Shown here one piece after another: positions 1 to 10,352 of a DNA stretch of 64,000 nt. The notes beneath the pieces were generated by a model that was not told the DNA's origin, searched no databases, and worked only from the letters and a program-made list of their open reading frames with translations. This stretch comes from Vandiemenella viatica. Taxonomy: Eukaryota > Arthropoda > Insecta > Orthoptera > Morabidae. Location: positions 17,718,148 to 17,782,147 of the forward strand of contig CM061914.1 in NCBI GenBank assembly GCA_031002005.1, in the 5' to 3' direction. Both the position numbers and the translations under genes were made by a program. Positions within the stretch are counted from its first letter, which is position 1, and each line of letters starts with the position of its first letter.

Positions 1-769
1 TTAGTGGAGGTTGAGTATAACAGAAATTTTCAGGACATTCCATTTTCCATCATGATATGAAATTACACAATGTGTTTGAATTTCATGATACGATCTGTGA
101 AAGTTGTATTTGAGAAATATGCTTGCGATCTGTGTCAAAGAATTGTCTTTCTAGACAGCTGTGTGGAACAGTTTAGTTACTTAAAAATAAGGAAATATAG
201 GGAAAATAATGTCACTTACCACGTATGTACGCCAGGATGAACACAAACACACATTACTGGCTTTCAACGAATAACCTCACTTATGGTAGAGGTGAGAGTT
301 GAGTACACATCCAGGACTACCACACGAATGAACCAAAGATTAACTGATAGGGAAGGGTGCGGATTGTAACAGTGGAGGGCAGAGGGGGGAGGGCGAAGGA
401 AGAAAGTTGGCCAATGATAATTCTGGGATAGAATGATCTCTGTGACAACTAGTTGATTATTCTTTTTGTTCATCCTGGCCCCTTATTTTCATTTCCTAAA
501 GGCACTTTCATTGACACAGTTACCATTATTCAGTTTAGTTGCTTAACATATAAGTATTGTAGATTTACTTTCAGCAAAAGCTGTATCAATTCAAGTTTCA
601 AGTTGGTATTTTTTAACTGTAATGAAAATAGATTTGTAGAAACTCTAGAAGTACTGCATGTGTTTTTACAAAATACTTTTTCTCCTAATGAACAGTCATT
701 TGTGCACTTATATTGCATAGTGAGATTATTAGTCATCAAGTATTGCATTTAATATTTTTTTCTAAACAG
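1..769 (+). other. Ald: Aldolase intron (3' part), with dispersed-repeat copy
   Basis: This stretch lies upstream of the first aldolase exon in the window and ends in a good 3' splice site, a T-rich tract followed by AACAG at 765-769. No coding sequence for the aldolase N-terminus is present, so at least one coding exon lies to the left of the window. Bases about 195-445 resemble sequences near 26690-26890, 47985-48195 and 48310-48480, so they belong to a dispersed repeat of unknown type. Nothing else is recognisable. Confidence 0.75.
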
Positions 770-965
770 CTACTATTCACTACGGAAAAATCTATCGGTA
801 ACAACATCTCTGGAGTGATTCTCTTCCACGAGACTCTGTACCAGAAGGCTGATGATGGAACACCATTTGTGGAGCTGCTAAAACAACGCAATATCATCCC
901 TGGAATTAAAGTTGACAAGGGTGTTGTTCCATTGTTTGGTTCTGAAGATGAATGCACCACTCAAG
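770..965 (+). CDS. Ald: Aldolase internal exon A
   Basis: This exon encodes 65 codons plus one base of the class I aldolase barrel, starting [10 protein letters not shown] and ending SEDECTTQ. It includes the family stretch [12 protein letters not shown] and the [11 protein letters not shown] segment. The acceptor is AACAG before 770 and the donor is GTGAG at 966. The last base, G, joins GA at 4810 to make Gly, giving TTQGLDD across the junction, which fits the family exactly. The first codon is in phase 0. A 40-bp copy of the end of this exon lies at 1341-1380 in the next intron. Confidence 0.95.
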
Positions 966-1340
966 GTGAGACTTCAGAAATGGAGGGGAGAATGAAATCA
1001 CTATTGAGAATCAGTGGTAAAAGATTGAAGAAGCATCTCATCTCCTCCATGCAATCTTATATATGTGTTACCCATTTTTTTATTGTTTAATTTATTTCTG
1101 TGTGTTACAGGCAATTAATGCTTCTTTTCTTGCTGCCTCAGTTAATAAGTTAATATAGTTATATGCATTATTTCAGTGTTGAGCAAATTTCTTTTATTGT
1201 ATCTCCAATTTTCAGAATTGTTGTAAACTATGGAACATTTTTTCTCATTATTATTGACTCCTATTGCATCTCTTTCAGAGCTGTATATTGCCTTTAATAA
1301 CAAGAGACTGAAAAATTCAAAAGAAACATAGTATGAGGTC

Positions 1341-1380
1341 TGTTGTCCCATTGTTTGGTTCTGAAGATGAATGCACCACT
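1341..1380 (+). repeat. Partial duplication of aldolase exon A end
   Basis: Forty bases match 922-961 of exon A with a single mismatch (C at 1347 instead of T). In frame they would encode [13 protein letters not shown]. The copy is in the same orientation, 419 bp downstream, and stops just before the end of the exon, so it lacks the last CAAG and the donor site. It abuts the G-tract at the edge of the mariner remnant. It is probably non-functional. Confidence 0.85.
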
Positions 1381-1402
1381 TTGGCCGGGGGGGGGGGGGG
1401 GG

Positions 1403-2750
1403 AACTGGCATACCCGGAGCTTTGGAAACCTAATCATCCTCAAAGTAGTCTCCTCAAGACTCCATTGTTGGAAGCATTCCGAGAAAGCCTCTTTTGGATT
1501 GTAGTTTAGCTCTGGTGTCATTGCAGCCATAATGTCGTCTCTTGTCTCAAATCGCTTTTCTTTCAATTGCCTCTTGAGTTTGAGGAACAGCCAGAAGTCA
1601 CAGGGGACCATATTAGGACAGTATGGAGCCTGCTGAACCAATGCTGTCTTAAATAACTGTGAACGTTTTCGCGGCGGCAGCACTGTAGAAAACACTCTCG
1701 GGATTCTAGCCGCGTCAAATAAAAGTCGACTGGTGACGTTTCGAGGCTTAACAGGGCTTGACAATGGGAGCAGTGCCGGCTCTTGAAACGTCGCCAGTCG
1801 ACTTTTATTTGACGCGGCTAGAATCCCGAGAGTGTTTTCTACAATGCTGTCTTGTTTTTCACCAAAAAAGTCTTAATCGAGTGCAACGAATGTGATGGAG
1901 CATTGTCGTGATGGAGGCGTCAATTTCCTGTTGACCACAACTCCGGTCTCGTGGGCTGCACAGCATCACGTAGGTGACCTAGGACTTCGTGTAGTATTCT
2001 TTGGTGATTGTTTGACCATGTGGTGCATATTGTTGGTATAACACACTGTCGGAGTCAAAGAAAGCAGTGAGCATCACTTTGATATTGCTGTGCACTTGGT
2101 GGGCCTTCTTTGGTCTTGGCGACATGGAATGCTTCCACTGTGACGACTGGGATTTGGTTTCCAGTTCATTTCCATACACCCAGGACTCGTCGCCAGTGAT
2201 TATGGTGTTCACGAAGCCAGGCTCACTGTTTGTGAAGTCCAGCATGTCCTGCGAGACTTCAAAACGAAGTTGCTTTTGCGCCGCCGTCAGCAGCTTCGGC
2301 ACCAATTTCACCGACACTCTCTTCGTGGTCAAATCTTTGGTCACAATGGAATGTGCTAAAAAAAGTGCTAATGCTCACCTCTTCTGCAATTTCTCGGATA
2401 GTCACACGATGATCCCACATCACCACAGCGTCCATTTTGTCAATGACCTGGTCATTTAGGCATGTTGATGGCTGACCGCAGCGTGGCTCACTTTGCACCA
2501 ATGTGTGGCCATCTTTAAATCTGTAGTACCACTCCTTAATCTAAATCTGTTGTACCACTCCTTAATCTGTGAGATGCCAGTAGAATCATCACCAAAAGCA
2601 GTCTGAATCTTCCGAATGGTTTCCCCCTGTCTGTCGCCCAGTTTCTGGGAAAATTTGATGCAGTAGCACTGCTCCAGTCATTCCGTCATTTTGCTTGCAA
2701 TTAAAAAATGGTGAAAGCACTACACACAACCTCACTCAAATGCTGACACT
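1403..2750 (-). mobile_element. Decayed mariner element with transposase remnant
   Basis: Read on the minus strand, this is a mariner-family (Tc1/mariner, DD34D) transposase broken into frames. The N-terminal helix-turn-helix region lies near 2680-2400 (QIKEWYYRFKDGHT, TIREIAEEVSIST). The first catalytic block is ITGDESWVYG near 2190, followed by SPRPKKAHQV and the GQTITKEYY block near 1990. The final Asp block HDNAPSH is near 1900, and CPNMVPCDFWLF follows near 1610. Frameshifts and stops are present, including one in the fourth codon, and a 191-bp foldback interrupts the codons after the HDNAPSH block. A short tandem duplication sits at about 2521-2565. Inactive remnant; terminal repeats not confidently placed. 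Confidence 0.88.
1651..1841 (-). mobile_element. Foldback element nested in mariner (12-bp TSD)
   Basis: Two arms of about 60 bp (1685-1745 and 1782-1841) are near-perfect reverse complements around a short loop, and a 34-nt one-sided tail lies at 1651-1684. The 12-bp sequence CAATGCTGTCTT flanks it on both sides (1639-1650 and 1842-1853). Removing one copy plus the element restores the mariner reading frame across the site. Arms and tail align with the element at 50074-50295 (shared CTCGGG, CTAGCCG and CGCCG.GAAA blocks), but in opposite orientation. The class is unknown; Penelope-like is one possibility. Confidence 0.8.
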
Positions 2751-2789
2751 ATCGACAGGCAGGAGTTTTGGTGCTTGATGGTTGCAGTA

Positions 2790-2945
2790 TCAAGGGAAGT
2801 GTTGAATAATTTAGCAAAAACTCTGAAGGAATTTAGAAGTCATAGAGGGTAGAAGTAGGTTGGGCACAAGAAAGGGGAAAAATGAATGTGTAGAGAAACT
2901 GGCACTAGATTGTGCATTCCATTGTAATTAAATTAAAAATTGGCC
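2790..2945 (+). mobile_element. LINE 3'-end fragment
   Basis: The last about 155 bp of the LINE family that recurs through the window. It includes the end of ORF2 (AATAATTTAGCAAAAACTC...), the conserved 3' untranslated block and the AATTAAATTAAA tail, where the 3' end is placed. It is truncated at the 5' end. Confidence 0.75.
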
Positions 2946-3731
2946 ATCCCAATCCAATATTTATTCAGTTGCAGTTATGGCATATTGTGTACTTTGATGG
3001 TGAACACTTCTCTTATAACATCACATACTAGAAACTTTGACTGAGCTAATTCAGGAGATTCTGATGTCAATAATCACTTTTCACAAGTTTTCACATGTGT
3101 CGTGCAAAGTGTAGTTTGCCACTTGGCTCTTTAAAGCAGCAATTTTCGATCTCGTGCTTACAAAGTGCATTTATAATTTTGCTAAAGTTTTTGTAACTTG
3201 TTGACAGTGTTCAGGAGATTGGGGGAGGGGTTGGATAATGGATATCAGACACATTACTTGAGGGTATAGCATGAGAGTGTTCCATTATTCTTATGTTCTT
3301 GCAGTTAACACAACTGCTTTAGTCTAACCACATAGAGTTCTGCATTTATTAAATATATTTTGGAATGTTTAGCTTAAGACTGGTAGTCTTTCTTTTTTTT
3401 TAAAAAAAATTGATTGCATTGGAATTAATGCTGCATATTTTATATTTAATATAGAATCTGAGCTTGGAAAGAGTGACTATGAAAAGGAATTTTTTACACA
3501 GTACAATTGATTAACATGAAATCGCATGTATAGAATTTTTGATGGAATCGGATACTTTTTTTTTGGAGTATATAACTCTCCAAATATGAGATTAGGGAAA
3601 TAACATGCCACATGCCTTTTCCTCCCATACTGTTAGAATGAACCAAACAGGGGTGTTTGGGTTTAATTGCTGGTGATGTTGGAGTGGGACTTAAAAATTT
3701 GCCTGATATTGTGACTAACAGAACATTGATG

Positions 3732-4120
3732 TACAGATGGAGGACAAAATAATATGAACACCTATGGAAAAGTATGACGTATTTCATACCGGCAGTACAG
3801 CCGCACCACCTGCAACAGAAGTCTGCCACCTAGTGAGTGTGAAGAGGAAGGTATACGTCTCTCAACAGCAGTCACCTGCTTTGCATGCGTCTATCGAACT
3901 GTCTGTGATAAGTTGAAATGTCGAACCTGTCAGAATTCCAAAGAGGAATGATTGTCAGGAGGAATGGTTTAATATACCTTTAAATATTTTCCATGACCTT
4001 TATGCATCTATCCCATGTCACATTAAATCTGTACTTCAGTCAAAGGGTGGTCCAACCCCCTATTAAAAAGGATTTTCCATTATTTCACAGGTGTTTGTAT
4101 TATTTTGTCCTCCCCCTGTA
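3732..4120 (+). mobile_element. Tc1-like miniature element with TA target duplication
   Basis: Imperfect terminal inverted repeats of about 30 bp begin TACAGATGGAGGACAAAATA and end in the matching TATTTTGTCCTCCCCCTGTA, both abutting TA. Inside, an ATG at about 3917 starts a short Tc1-type helix-turn-helix peptide (MSNLSEFQRGMIVRR). A second segment near 3990-4075 reads as a transposase C-terminus (HIKSVLQSKGGPTPY then stop). The catalytic middle is missing, so this is an internally deleted derivative that cannot move by itself. Confidence 0.82.
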
Positions 4121-4809
4121 CATTGAATATGTTTCCACTGTCATGCATATTGCAAATTTGTCACATACCACTGTTGCAAAGCAGATTGGGCTTAATCATT
4201 TTGAAGTGATAGAATTTCATGGTTGGTTTGTCATGTCATTAGACACTTTTATGGGCTTATGCCAGAACACTCAAAGGTCCAGATTATATGTTAAACTGTA
4301 TGCCTAGGCTTTGCAGAGGTGGAATGCATGGCAAATTAAAACTCTGCTTACTGAAGGAATGAATTTAAACTCTAATTGTATACACATCAGTCTATTTGCA
4401 TCCTTGACAACCAGAACCAATAACAAGAAATGTTTAGTAAAATGAATGTCTAGAATTTAACTGTGACTGTCAAATCAAAGTATTTTTTTCATATTTATCA
4501 TTGTAATAATTCAGGACAACTCCTCAGTCCTTTTTATATCTTTATTTTCATAAACTTGAGTACCAGCAATGAAAACCAACTGCAATGGCTTAAATTTAAA
4601 ATTTAGATGGAAGGACAATATATGATGCATAAGCAGTGTGGCCCAGTTTTATGTTTCATCACTCAATTTTTTTGTTACAATTTCTAATTGTGGAAACAAA
4701 TTTTGTCCCCACACTTGAGTTTTTCATTCAAAAAGAGCTGAGATGCATAAATTGACAATACTTTAGGCTAAAAAAAATGTTACTATTTATTAATGCTTTT
4801 TGTTTGTAG

Positions 4810-5000
4810 GACTGGATGACCTGGCCCAGCGCTGTGCTCAGTACAAGAAGGATGGATGCCAGTTTGCCAAATGGCGTTGTGTCCTCAAGATCAAGAAGAA
4901 CACCCCGTCCTACCAGGCTATTGCAGAGAATGCCAATGTCCTAGCTCGCTACGCCTCCATCTGCCAGGCTAATCGTATTGTGCCGATAGTAGAACCTGAG
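4810..5000 (+). CDS. Ald: Aldolase internal exon B
   Basis: This exon continues the aldolase barrel from [16 protein letters not shown] to RIVPIVEPE. It carries Lys in the WRCVLKI block (equivalent to rabbit Lys146) and Glu residues in PIVEPE (equivalent to Glu187 and Glu189), which act in Schiff-base chemistry. The acceptor is TTTGTAG before 4810 and the donor is GTATGT at 5001. It begins in phase 1 and ends on a codon boundary, so GAG is followed directly by GTG at 7622. All expected residues are intact. Confidence 0.95.
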
Positions 5001-5879
5001 GTATGTATGTAATGAAGAATAATCTGTTTGTCAGGCAGTGACATAACTGGAATTATCATTTTAAATCCAGGATTGATTATTGTTATATTAGCGATAGCAG
5101 CATGTTGGCATTATTACCATTTTCCAGTCATCAAAAAATTATATTCTGAAGATGTTTCAAGCCAATATAAATTTTGATGCAGTAAAGATGGAACAAAGTC
5201 TATATTGTGGTAACCGTCAGATAGGATGACTGGCATTAGATGTTATATCTCTGTCCCTCTCAGAATAATTGAAGATAATTCAGTTAATGGGCTATAGCCA
5301 ATATTCTTTCCATTCCTTTATAATAGGCCTGAAAATTTCTGTGTTTATTGAACATATCTTTTCCTATCTTGACTTGTAAAGTAAACTCTGACTTTAAAGC
5401 ATATAGAATATTATGAGCAACTCTATAATTGCCATCAGAAAAACATACCAGATACATGTTATATTTTAAGAGAAATTATCATCCTTGTCATGTTTTGTTT
5501 TCTTGAAACATTTGCAGGCACCCGCAAATACGTGTAAGAAACATAGCTTTAATAGTATCATTTTAAACTTCAAATGGAACTGCTTAATGCAGTGAAATAT
5601 ACACCTTTACTAATATAATGTGACAAAACCGTTTGTTTAGTCAACAGAAATCGATACAGAAAAGAGGTCATTGCTTACAAAGATTATGGCACTATTGCAG
5701 ATATTCAGATTTTATCATAACTGAATGTGAATCATGCTGCAACCTTCTATGATAGATAATGATTCTTTTCTCTATCCTTTTTAAGCATTCTTTTGAGTAT
5801 AATTGTCAAAAATGGATTAAATATTCTAATTACAAACCCTGAAAGTGGACAAAATAAATGATCCTTGCAGAAAACTGCC

Positions 5880-6512
5880 TTCAATTTAATTGTAATGGGA
5901 AGTCTTGGTGGCACACCTTCTTGCCTATATACCTTCAGGTTTTTTTTTTTTTTTTCTTAAAACTTATTAATTTCAAAATTACAACCCAATTACTTTTGCC
6001 ATTTACAAATTTTAAATTCTTTAATTGTATCTGGTGATTTATTCATAATTTACCTTGGTAGTTTGTTCTTGCCTTCCTGACAAAAGAAAATTTTCCCATT
6101 CCCTTATGCCTGAAATGGAGTGCCAATTTATTACAATTGCCGTCTCTTCCTTTCCATTTACTTCTGCCAATATTCAACTAAATCTAATGGTCAGTATTCA
6201 TCTCTCACATTCGAAGCATTCATTACTTGTCTCCTATGAATTCCAACTGCAATTAATTCGATATCTTTTACTGATTGTGTTCTGTGGTACTCTCCACAAA
6301 CCAATCTACCTGCCCTTGTTTGACCCCTCCAACTGCTGTACTGGATACCCAAAACATGGTTCCCATACTGCACCATCATATTCAAACAAATGTCTGATCA
6401 AGGGTCTGTAAACAAATTCCCTTGCTTCTTTGGTATATTCCATCACCCTTTCCAGTAAATGAAGTATTCTGAAATACCTTCATAGCACCTGTTCAATGTT
6501 ACCCACATTTAA
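5880..6512 (-). mobile_element. LINE 3' fragment (ORF2 end)
   Basis: On the minus strand this is the C-terminal end of LINE ORF2 (YHRTQSV block and the YGNHVLGIQY block near 6350) plus the 3' untranslated region ending at the TTTAATTG tail around 5880. It aligns with the copies at 10353-11540 and 18290-19758 but is more diverged, with several frameshifts. The copy is 5' truncated. Confidence 0.75.
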
Positions 6513-7237
6513 ATGTCAGTTTAATTCTGAAATTATAAGTTGAAAGTATAAATTAAATAAAACTTAAAGACATATTTTTACCAAAAAGAAATTTAAACTA
6601 AAGCTGTCAAATTTAGGAGCAATTATATAAAACAGTGTGTTTTTTACATAAGAAAACTCTGATAATTATTGTGGATCTGGAAATTATTTGTTTATTAAAG
6701 GAAGTAAAAAATAAAAGGGGAGAAAAGGCAACTCATACAACAGGATTTTTGGATAGTGGGAGGTTGCTAATGGGAACCTGACACAGGAAAAATACAGAAT
6801 GCACAAGTCACATTTGTAACCATAAAAGTGGTAGGAATGGATGTGCGCACATCTTTCGTGTGCCACATGTATCCTCTTCAACATGATTAAGGTTATTTGC
6901 TGAAATATTGTAAATTCGTGTTCGAGTTTTTTGTTTTTGTCTGACCCTCCTGCCTTCATCTACTGTAAATGACTGGTAATTTGCCTATCCTATCTTACTT
7001 TCGGTGCCTAATGGCAGTTTCATTGTATTCCATTATCAAACCATAAGAAAATGAAGATGTCAGAATTACTGAGGACACAGTTGGTTAGAAATGGTGGAAT
7101 CTGTTTTAAAAACTTATTGATACATGCCTTCTGGACTTGAAGAAAACAAGGTAAAATAAAGTAGCACAGGTTGACAGCTATTGCATGCTAATGTATTGCT
7201 TACATGCAGTATGAAGTATTATGCCACTAGTTCAATG

Positions 7238-7458
7238 CAGTACTGGATTAGCCACGTAGCAGGAGGTAGCAAATGCTACAGGCCTCATGCCTTCTGGGGG
7301 GCCTCGCACCTCCTAGCTCCTAGGGGTGGGGGGGGGGGCTGGCCTAGGCTAGATAGGTGACCTTTTTTTTTAACTCTAAAATTTCCCCCGGACGGCAAAA
7401 ATCTAGGGCCTCTTCTTCACATTTGCTACAGGCCCCGCGCTGTCTTAATCCGGCCCTG
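7238..7458. mobile_element. hAT-type miniature element (TSD GTTCAATG)
   Basis: A 221-bp element with related ends (CAGTACTGGATTA on the left, reverse complement of the right end CAGGGCCGGATTA) is flanked by an exact 8-bp duplication GTTCAATG at 7230-7237 and 7459-7466. CAG...CTG ends with an 8-bp duplication are typical of hAT transposons. There is no coding sequence. Internal G and C tracts are shared in style with the other hAT miniatures in the window. Confidence 0.85.
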
Positions 7459-7621
7459 GTTCAATGTTAGCAATAATAATCCATTGTAATGAGTGAACAG
7501 ATCTCTATTCAAAATAAATGTTAGTCCTGTGATTAGGAGAGAGATGATAGTAGAACTTCCTGCCCCCTCTGCTTTTTTAATCTTTTGCTCCTTTGAAATA
7601 TCATGTAATCGTTTTCAACAG

Positions 7622-7850
7622 GTGCTGCCCGACGGTGAACACGACCTAGACCGAGCACAAAAGGTAACAGAAACTGTGCTGGCAGCCGTCTACAAAGCAC
7701 TCAATGACCACCATGTTTTCTTGGAAGGTACTCTGCTCAAGCCTAACATGGTGACTGCTGGACAGTCGTGCCCCAAGAAGGACAGCCCAGCTGACATCGC
7801 CCGCGCAACAGTGACCGCTCTTAATCGTACTGTTCCTGCTGCTGTGGCAG
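7622..7850 (+). CDS. Ald: Aldolase internal exon C
   Basis: This exon encodes [17 protein letters not shown] through VPAAVAG, including [13 protein letters not shown], whose Lys forms the Schiff base with the substrate (equivalent to rabbit Lys229). The acceptor is CAACAG and the donor is GTAGAT at 7851. It begins on a codon boundary and ends with one base (G) that joins GT at 9382 to encode Gly. No disruption is seen. Confidence 0.95.
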
Positions 7851-9381
7851 GTAGATCCATTTTCTTTGACGTAATCACAAAATAAAGAGTGTCACTTATC
7901 TCATAACAAAGATAACCATTTGGAATATTTTTCATTTGTTTAATTGGGCACTGAGCTGCGATATGTTTGTTTGCTGTTTAACAGCTAATACACAGTCATG
8001 AGATATTGAACTTTCAGCCGAGAAGATGACTGAAGACTTCAGGTACAAAATAACTGCAATCAGCCAACATAATGCACCTCAGTGCCCAACTGAACTAATA
8101 AAGAATGGATCTTCCATTATGAATACCATTAGAAGTTTATCTGAAATAGTCTTCAAAGTTCTTTGCTCCACCTAAAGAATCCATTAGTCTCATGTCACGA
8201 GGGTATATTTCAAAGACAAGCACATTTCTCTATCGCAATATAGCTACACTACTAGACTATACTTCACCAGCAAGAGGGCCAAAATTGTAATTCGTTAAGT
8301 GATACTGAATTTAAGTATATTAATATGGAAAAGAAGGGTAAAATTCACTCATATCTCATAAAAGTTGAAGGGAAGAGGGTAGCAGTAACAGAAAATGTTC
8401 CACAAACACTAAATCACAATATGCCCTTACTTATAAAAATACATAAAAACACTTGCCATACTAGTGCAGGTATCCACAGTTGGCTACTAACATTTATAGA
8501 GGTTGCATAAGGAAATTAAGCATATTAATGTAATGTATGTGGGATCAGAAAATTTTGGACTTAGAATATTTCAGCTACAAGATGGAGAGATATATTTTGT
8601 CAACTTTTGCAGCCAAACTTTTGAATTCTTTAAGGAAGCTAACTTTAATTAATTTTTCTTCAGGTCATTTAATTTGATCATTACAGTTCATAAATATTGA
8701 GGATTTAATTAATGAATAATAGTGAGTGATTGTGCCTTTCATGTTGTAGTAACCTGCAGTTTTCAAATAGGAAATTAAGTCTGATTTACACTGTCTCAAA
8801 TGTTTTGCCCACCTGAAACCAGCATTGACTTCAATTTGTGAAAATATATTCAGTGACTTTCAAGTTTGACTTTATTGTTTCTGGGATTGACTAATTCCAC
8901 AGGGATCCCTTGCAGTGTGTTTGAAGTGAATACGAGAAGATTGGTGGCCATTTTAAGATCAAACTTTAAAAGAACAGATTGACCATAGGTATCAGGGAAA
9001 GCATACATTCACAGTCGAAGTTTATGTTAGTCAAGATTTCTATATAATGACTCTCCCTATCTGGTGTTTCTTATTCTTTCATTCTTTACTTACTTCCTTA
9101 TTTGTAGTTTCATTCCTTGTTTCAGTCACTATTCATATAGCTGTGCTGACCACATTTGCCAGCATGAGATCAGTCACGTGTTTCTATTTCCATGAGTGAA
9201 GTGATAGTCTGAAATATTGTGTGCCGAATGCTTTTGGTGTTTGGTACCCTCTTTCCTCCTCTGGTGAAAGATGGTTGTAGTTTATCTTTTCTTTCCAAAA
9301 CAATATAACCTTATGCCATTTCTTTAGATTTGTTTGTAGCTGAATTTGAATTGTTGGCTCTGACTGTAACACACATTGCAG
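7851..9381 (+). other. Ald: Aldolase intron (1.5 kb)
   Basis: The intron runs from GTAGAT to TTGCAG at 9376-9381. It is AT-rich. A 12-bp inverted repeat (TTGGGCACTGAG and CTCAGTGCCCAA) encloses about 145 bp near 7943-8090 and might be a small element. Otherwise I see nothing in it. Confidence 0.8.
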
Positions 9382-9503
9382 GTATTGTGTTCTTGTCTGG
9401 AGGTCAGTCTGAGGAGGAGGCTTCAGTGAATTTGGATGCTATCAACAAGTTCCAAGGAAAGAAACCATGGCCGCTCACTTTCAGCTATGGCAGAGCTCTG
9501 CAG
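9382..9503 (+). CDS. Ald: Aldolase internal exon D
   Basis: This exon encodes [19 protein letters not shown] through [10 protein letters not shown]. It carries the phosphate-binding Ser-Gly-Gly (LSGGQSEEE) and the Arg of SYGRAL (equivalent to rabbit Arg303). The acceptor is TTGCAG and the donor is GTACAA at 9504. It ends on a codon boundary and joins GCTTCTGTC at 16190 to give LQASVLRAW. All residues are intact. Confidence 0.95.
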
Positions 9504-9934
9504 GTACAATACACATCGATTTCTGTCTTTATTTAAATACATATCGAAATTTCATGGCAAGACACTGAAGCAAATAAGTTACAAGAAAAGATATGACCTA
9601 TTTCAAACATAGCACTACTGATATTCATTCTTCCATTGATGTTATAATGCTTTTATATTATATCTGTAAAAGGATTTCTCAGGTGTTAAAAATATGAGGC
9701 ATTGGCACATGCTTCAATCATCTGTACTAAAGTGGGTGCCGTACAAATGATTTAAGGTTTGGAGGGGAGTTTGATAATTTGCTCCGTGTATTAACTTATG
9801 GCTGGGAGCTTTTTTTTTTTATGAAACAACATGCATTTTAACAAATTGTTTCTTCTCATTGCCTTGATGGTTTCTCTCAATTACTTCATTAGTTCGCAAA
9901 ATATGCCCCTCCCCCAATGTTTTTAGGTTTTGTC

Positions 9935-10330
9935 ATGAAATTGAGAAGCAGTACACATTTGGACTTGTGGAGTGTAAGTTCCAGCAAATGAAAGGAATGG
10001 TACAAGTACTGTGGAGTCAAAGTGGTAACAGTCCAAGGAGATAATACAAAAGGGTGAAGAAATATTTATTCCATCACAGAACATAGAGAAGAGGTGAGGT
10101 GGTTAAAGAGGTTGATAAGAAGTGAACATTACAGAGTTAAGCGGCAGCAGGGTAGTAGGGAATACTTGAAACAACTAAACAAGGAATTAATAATAGCAAA
10201 TAAGATGGCTATATATGGCTTATGAAGACAGTTGTCAATGCAGCGGGACCACTGATTGATGCATCTAGAAATTTTTATGGCTATGTTAGAAAACTGAGAG
10301 GAAGGTAGGGTATTGAGACAGTTACTTTTT
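9935..10330 (+). mobile_element. LINE fragment (linker between endonuclease and RT)
   Basis: This + strand segment of the common LINE family covers the region between the endonuclease and reverse transcriptase domains. It aligns with 52130-52250 plus 53500-53668 and with 17865-18260. Stops are present. It breaks off at GAGACAGTTAC, and the homologous sequence resumes at about 13418 (TTGAGGATTTG), so the segment between looks inserted or rearranged. Confidence 0.7.
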
Positions 10331-10352
10331 ATTGTGTTATGTTATTAATATT

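Larger units (their letters stand above)
966..4809 (+). other. Ald: Aldolase intron (3.8 kb) with mariner, LINE tail and Tc1 miniature
   Basis: The intron runs from donor GTGAG at 966 to acceptor TTTGTAG at 4803-4809. It holds, in order, a partial exon duplication at 1341-1380, a G-tract, a mariner remnant on the minus strand (1403-2750) with a nested foldback, a LINE 3' tail (2790-2945), and a Tc1-type miniature (3732-4120). The remaining segments 2946-3731 and 4121-4809 are AT-rich, and I see nothing identifiable in them. Confidence 0.85.
5001..7621 (+). other. Ald: Aldolase intron (2.6 kb) with LINE and hAT miniature
   Basis: The intron runs from GTATGT at 5001 to CAACAG at 7616-7621. It contains a minus-strand LINE fragment (5880-6512) and a hAT-type miniature (7238-7458). 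I see nothing identifiable in 5001-5879 or 6513-7229 apart from AT-rich sequence and a T-tract near 5941. Confidence 0.85.

Noticed and set aside
7943..8090. Small element with 12-bp inverted ends TTGGGCACTGAG/CTCAGTGCCCAA
   Set aside because: No target duplication and no second copy seen in the window; inverted repeats of this size can arise by chance.
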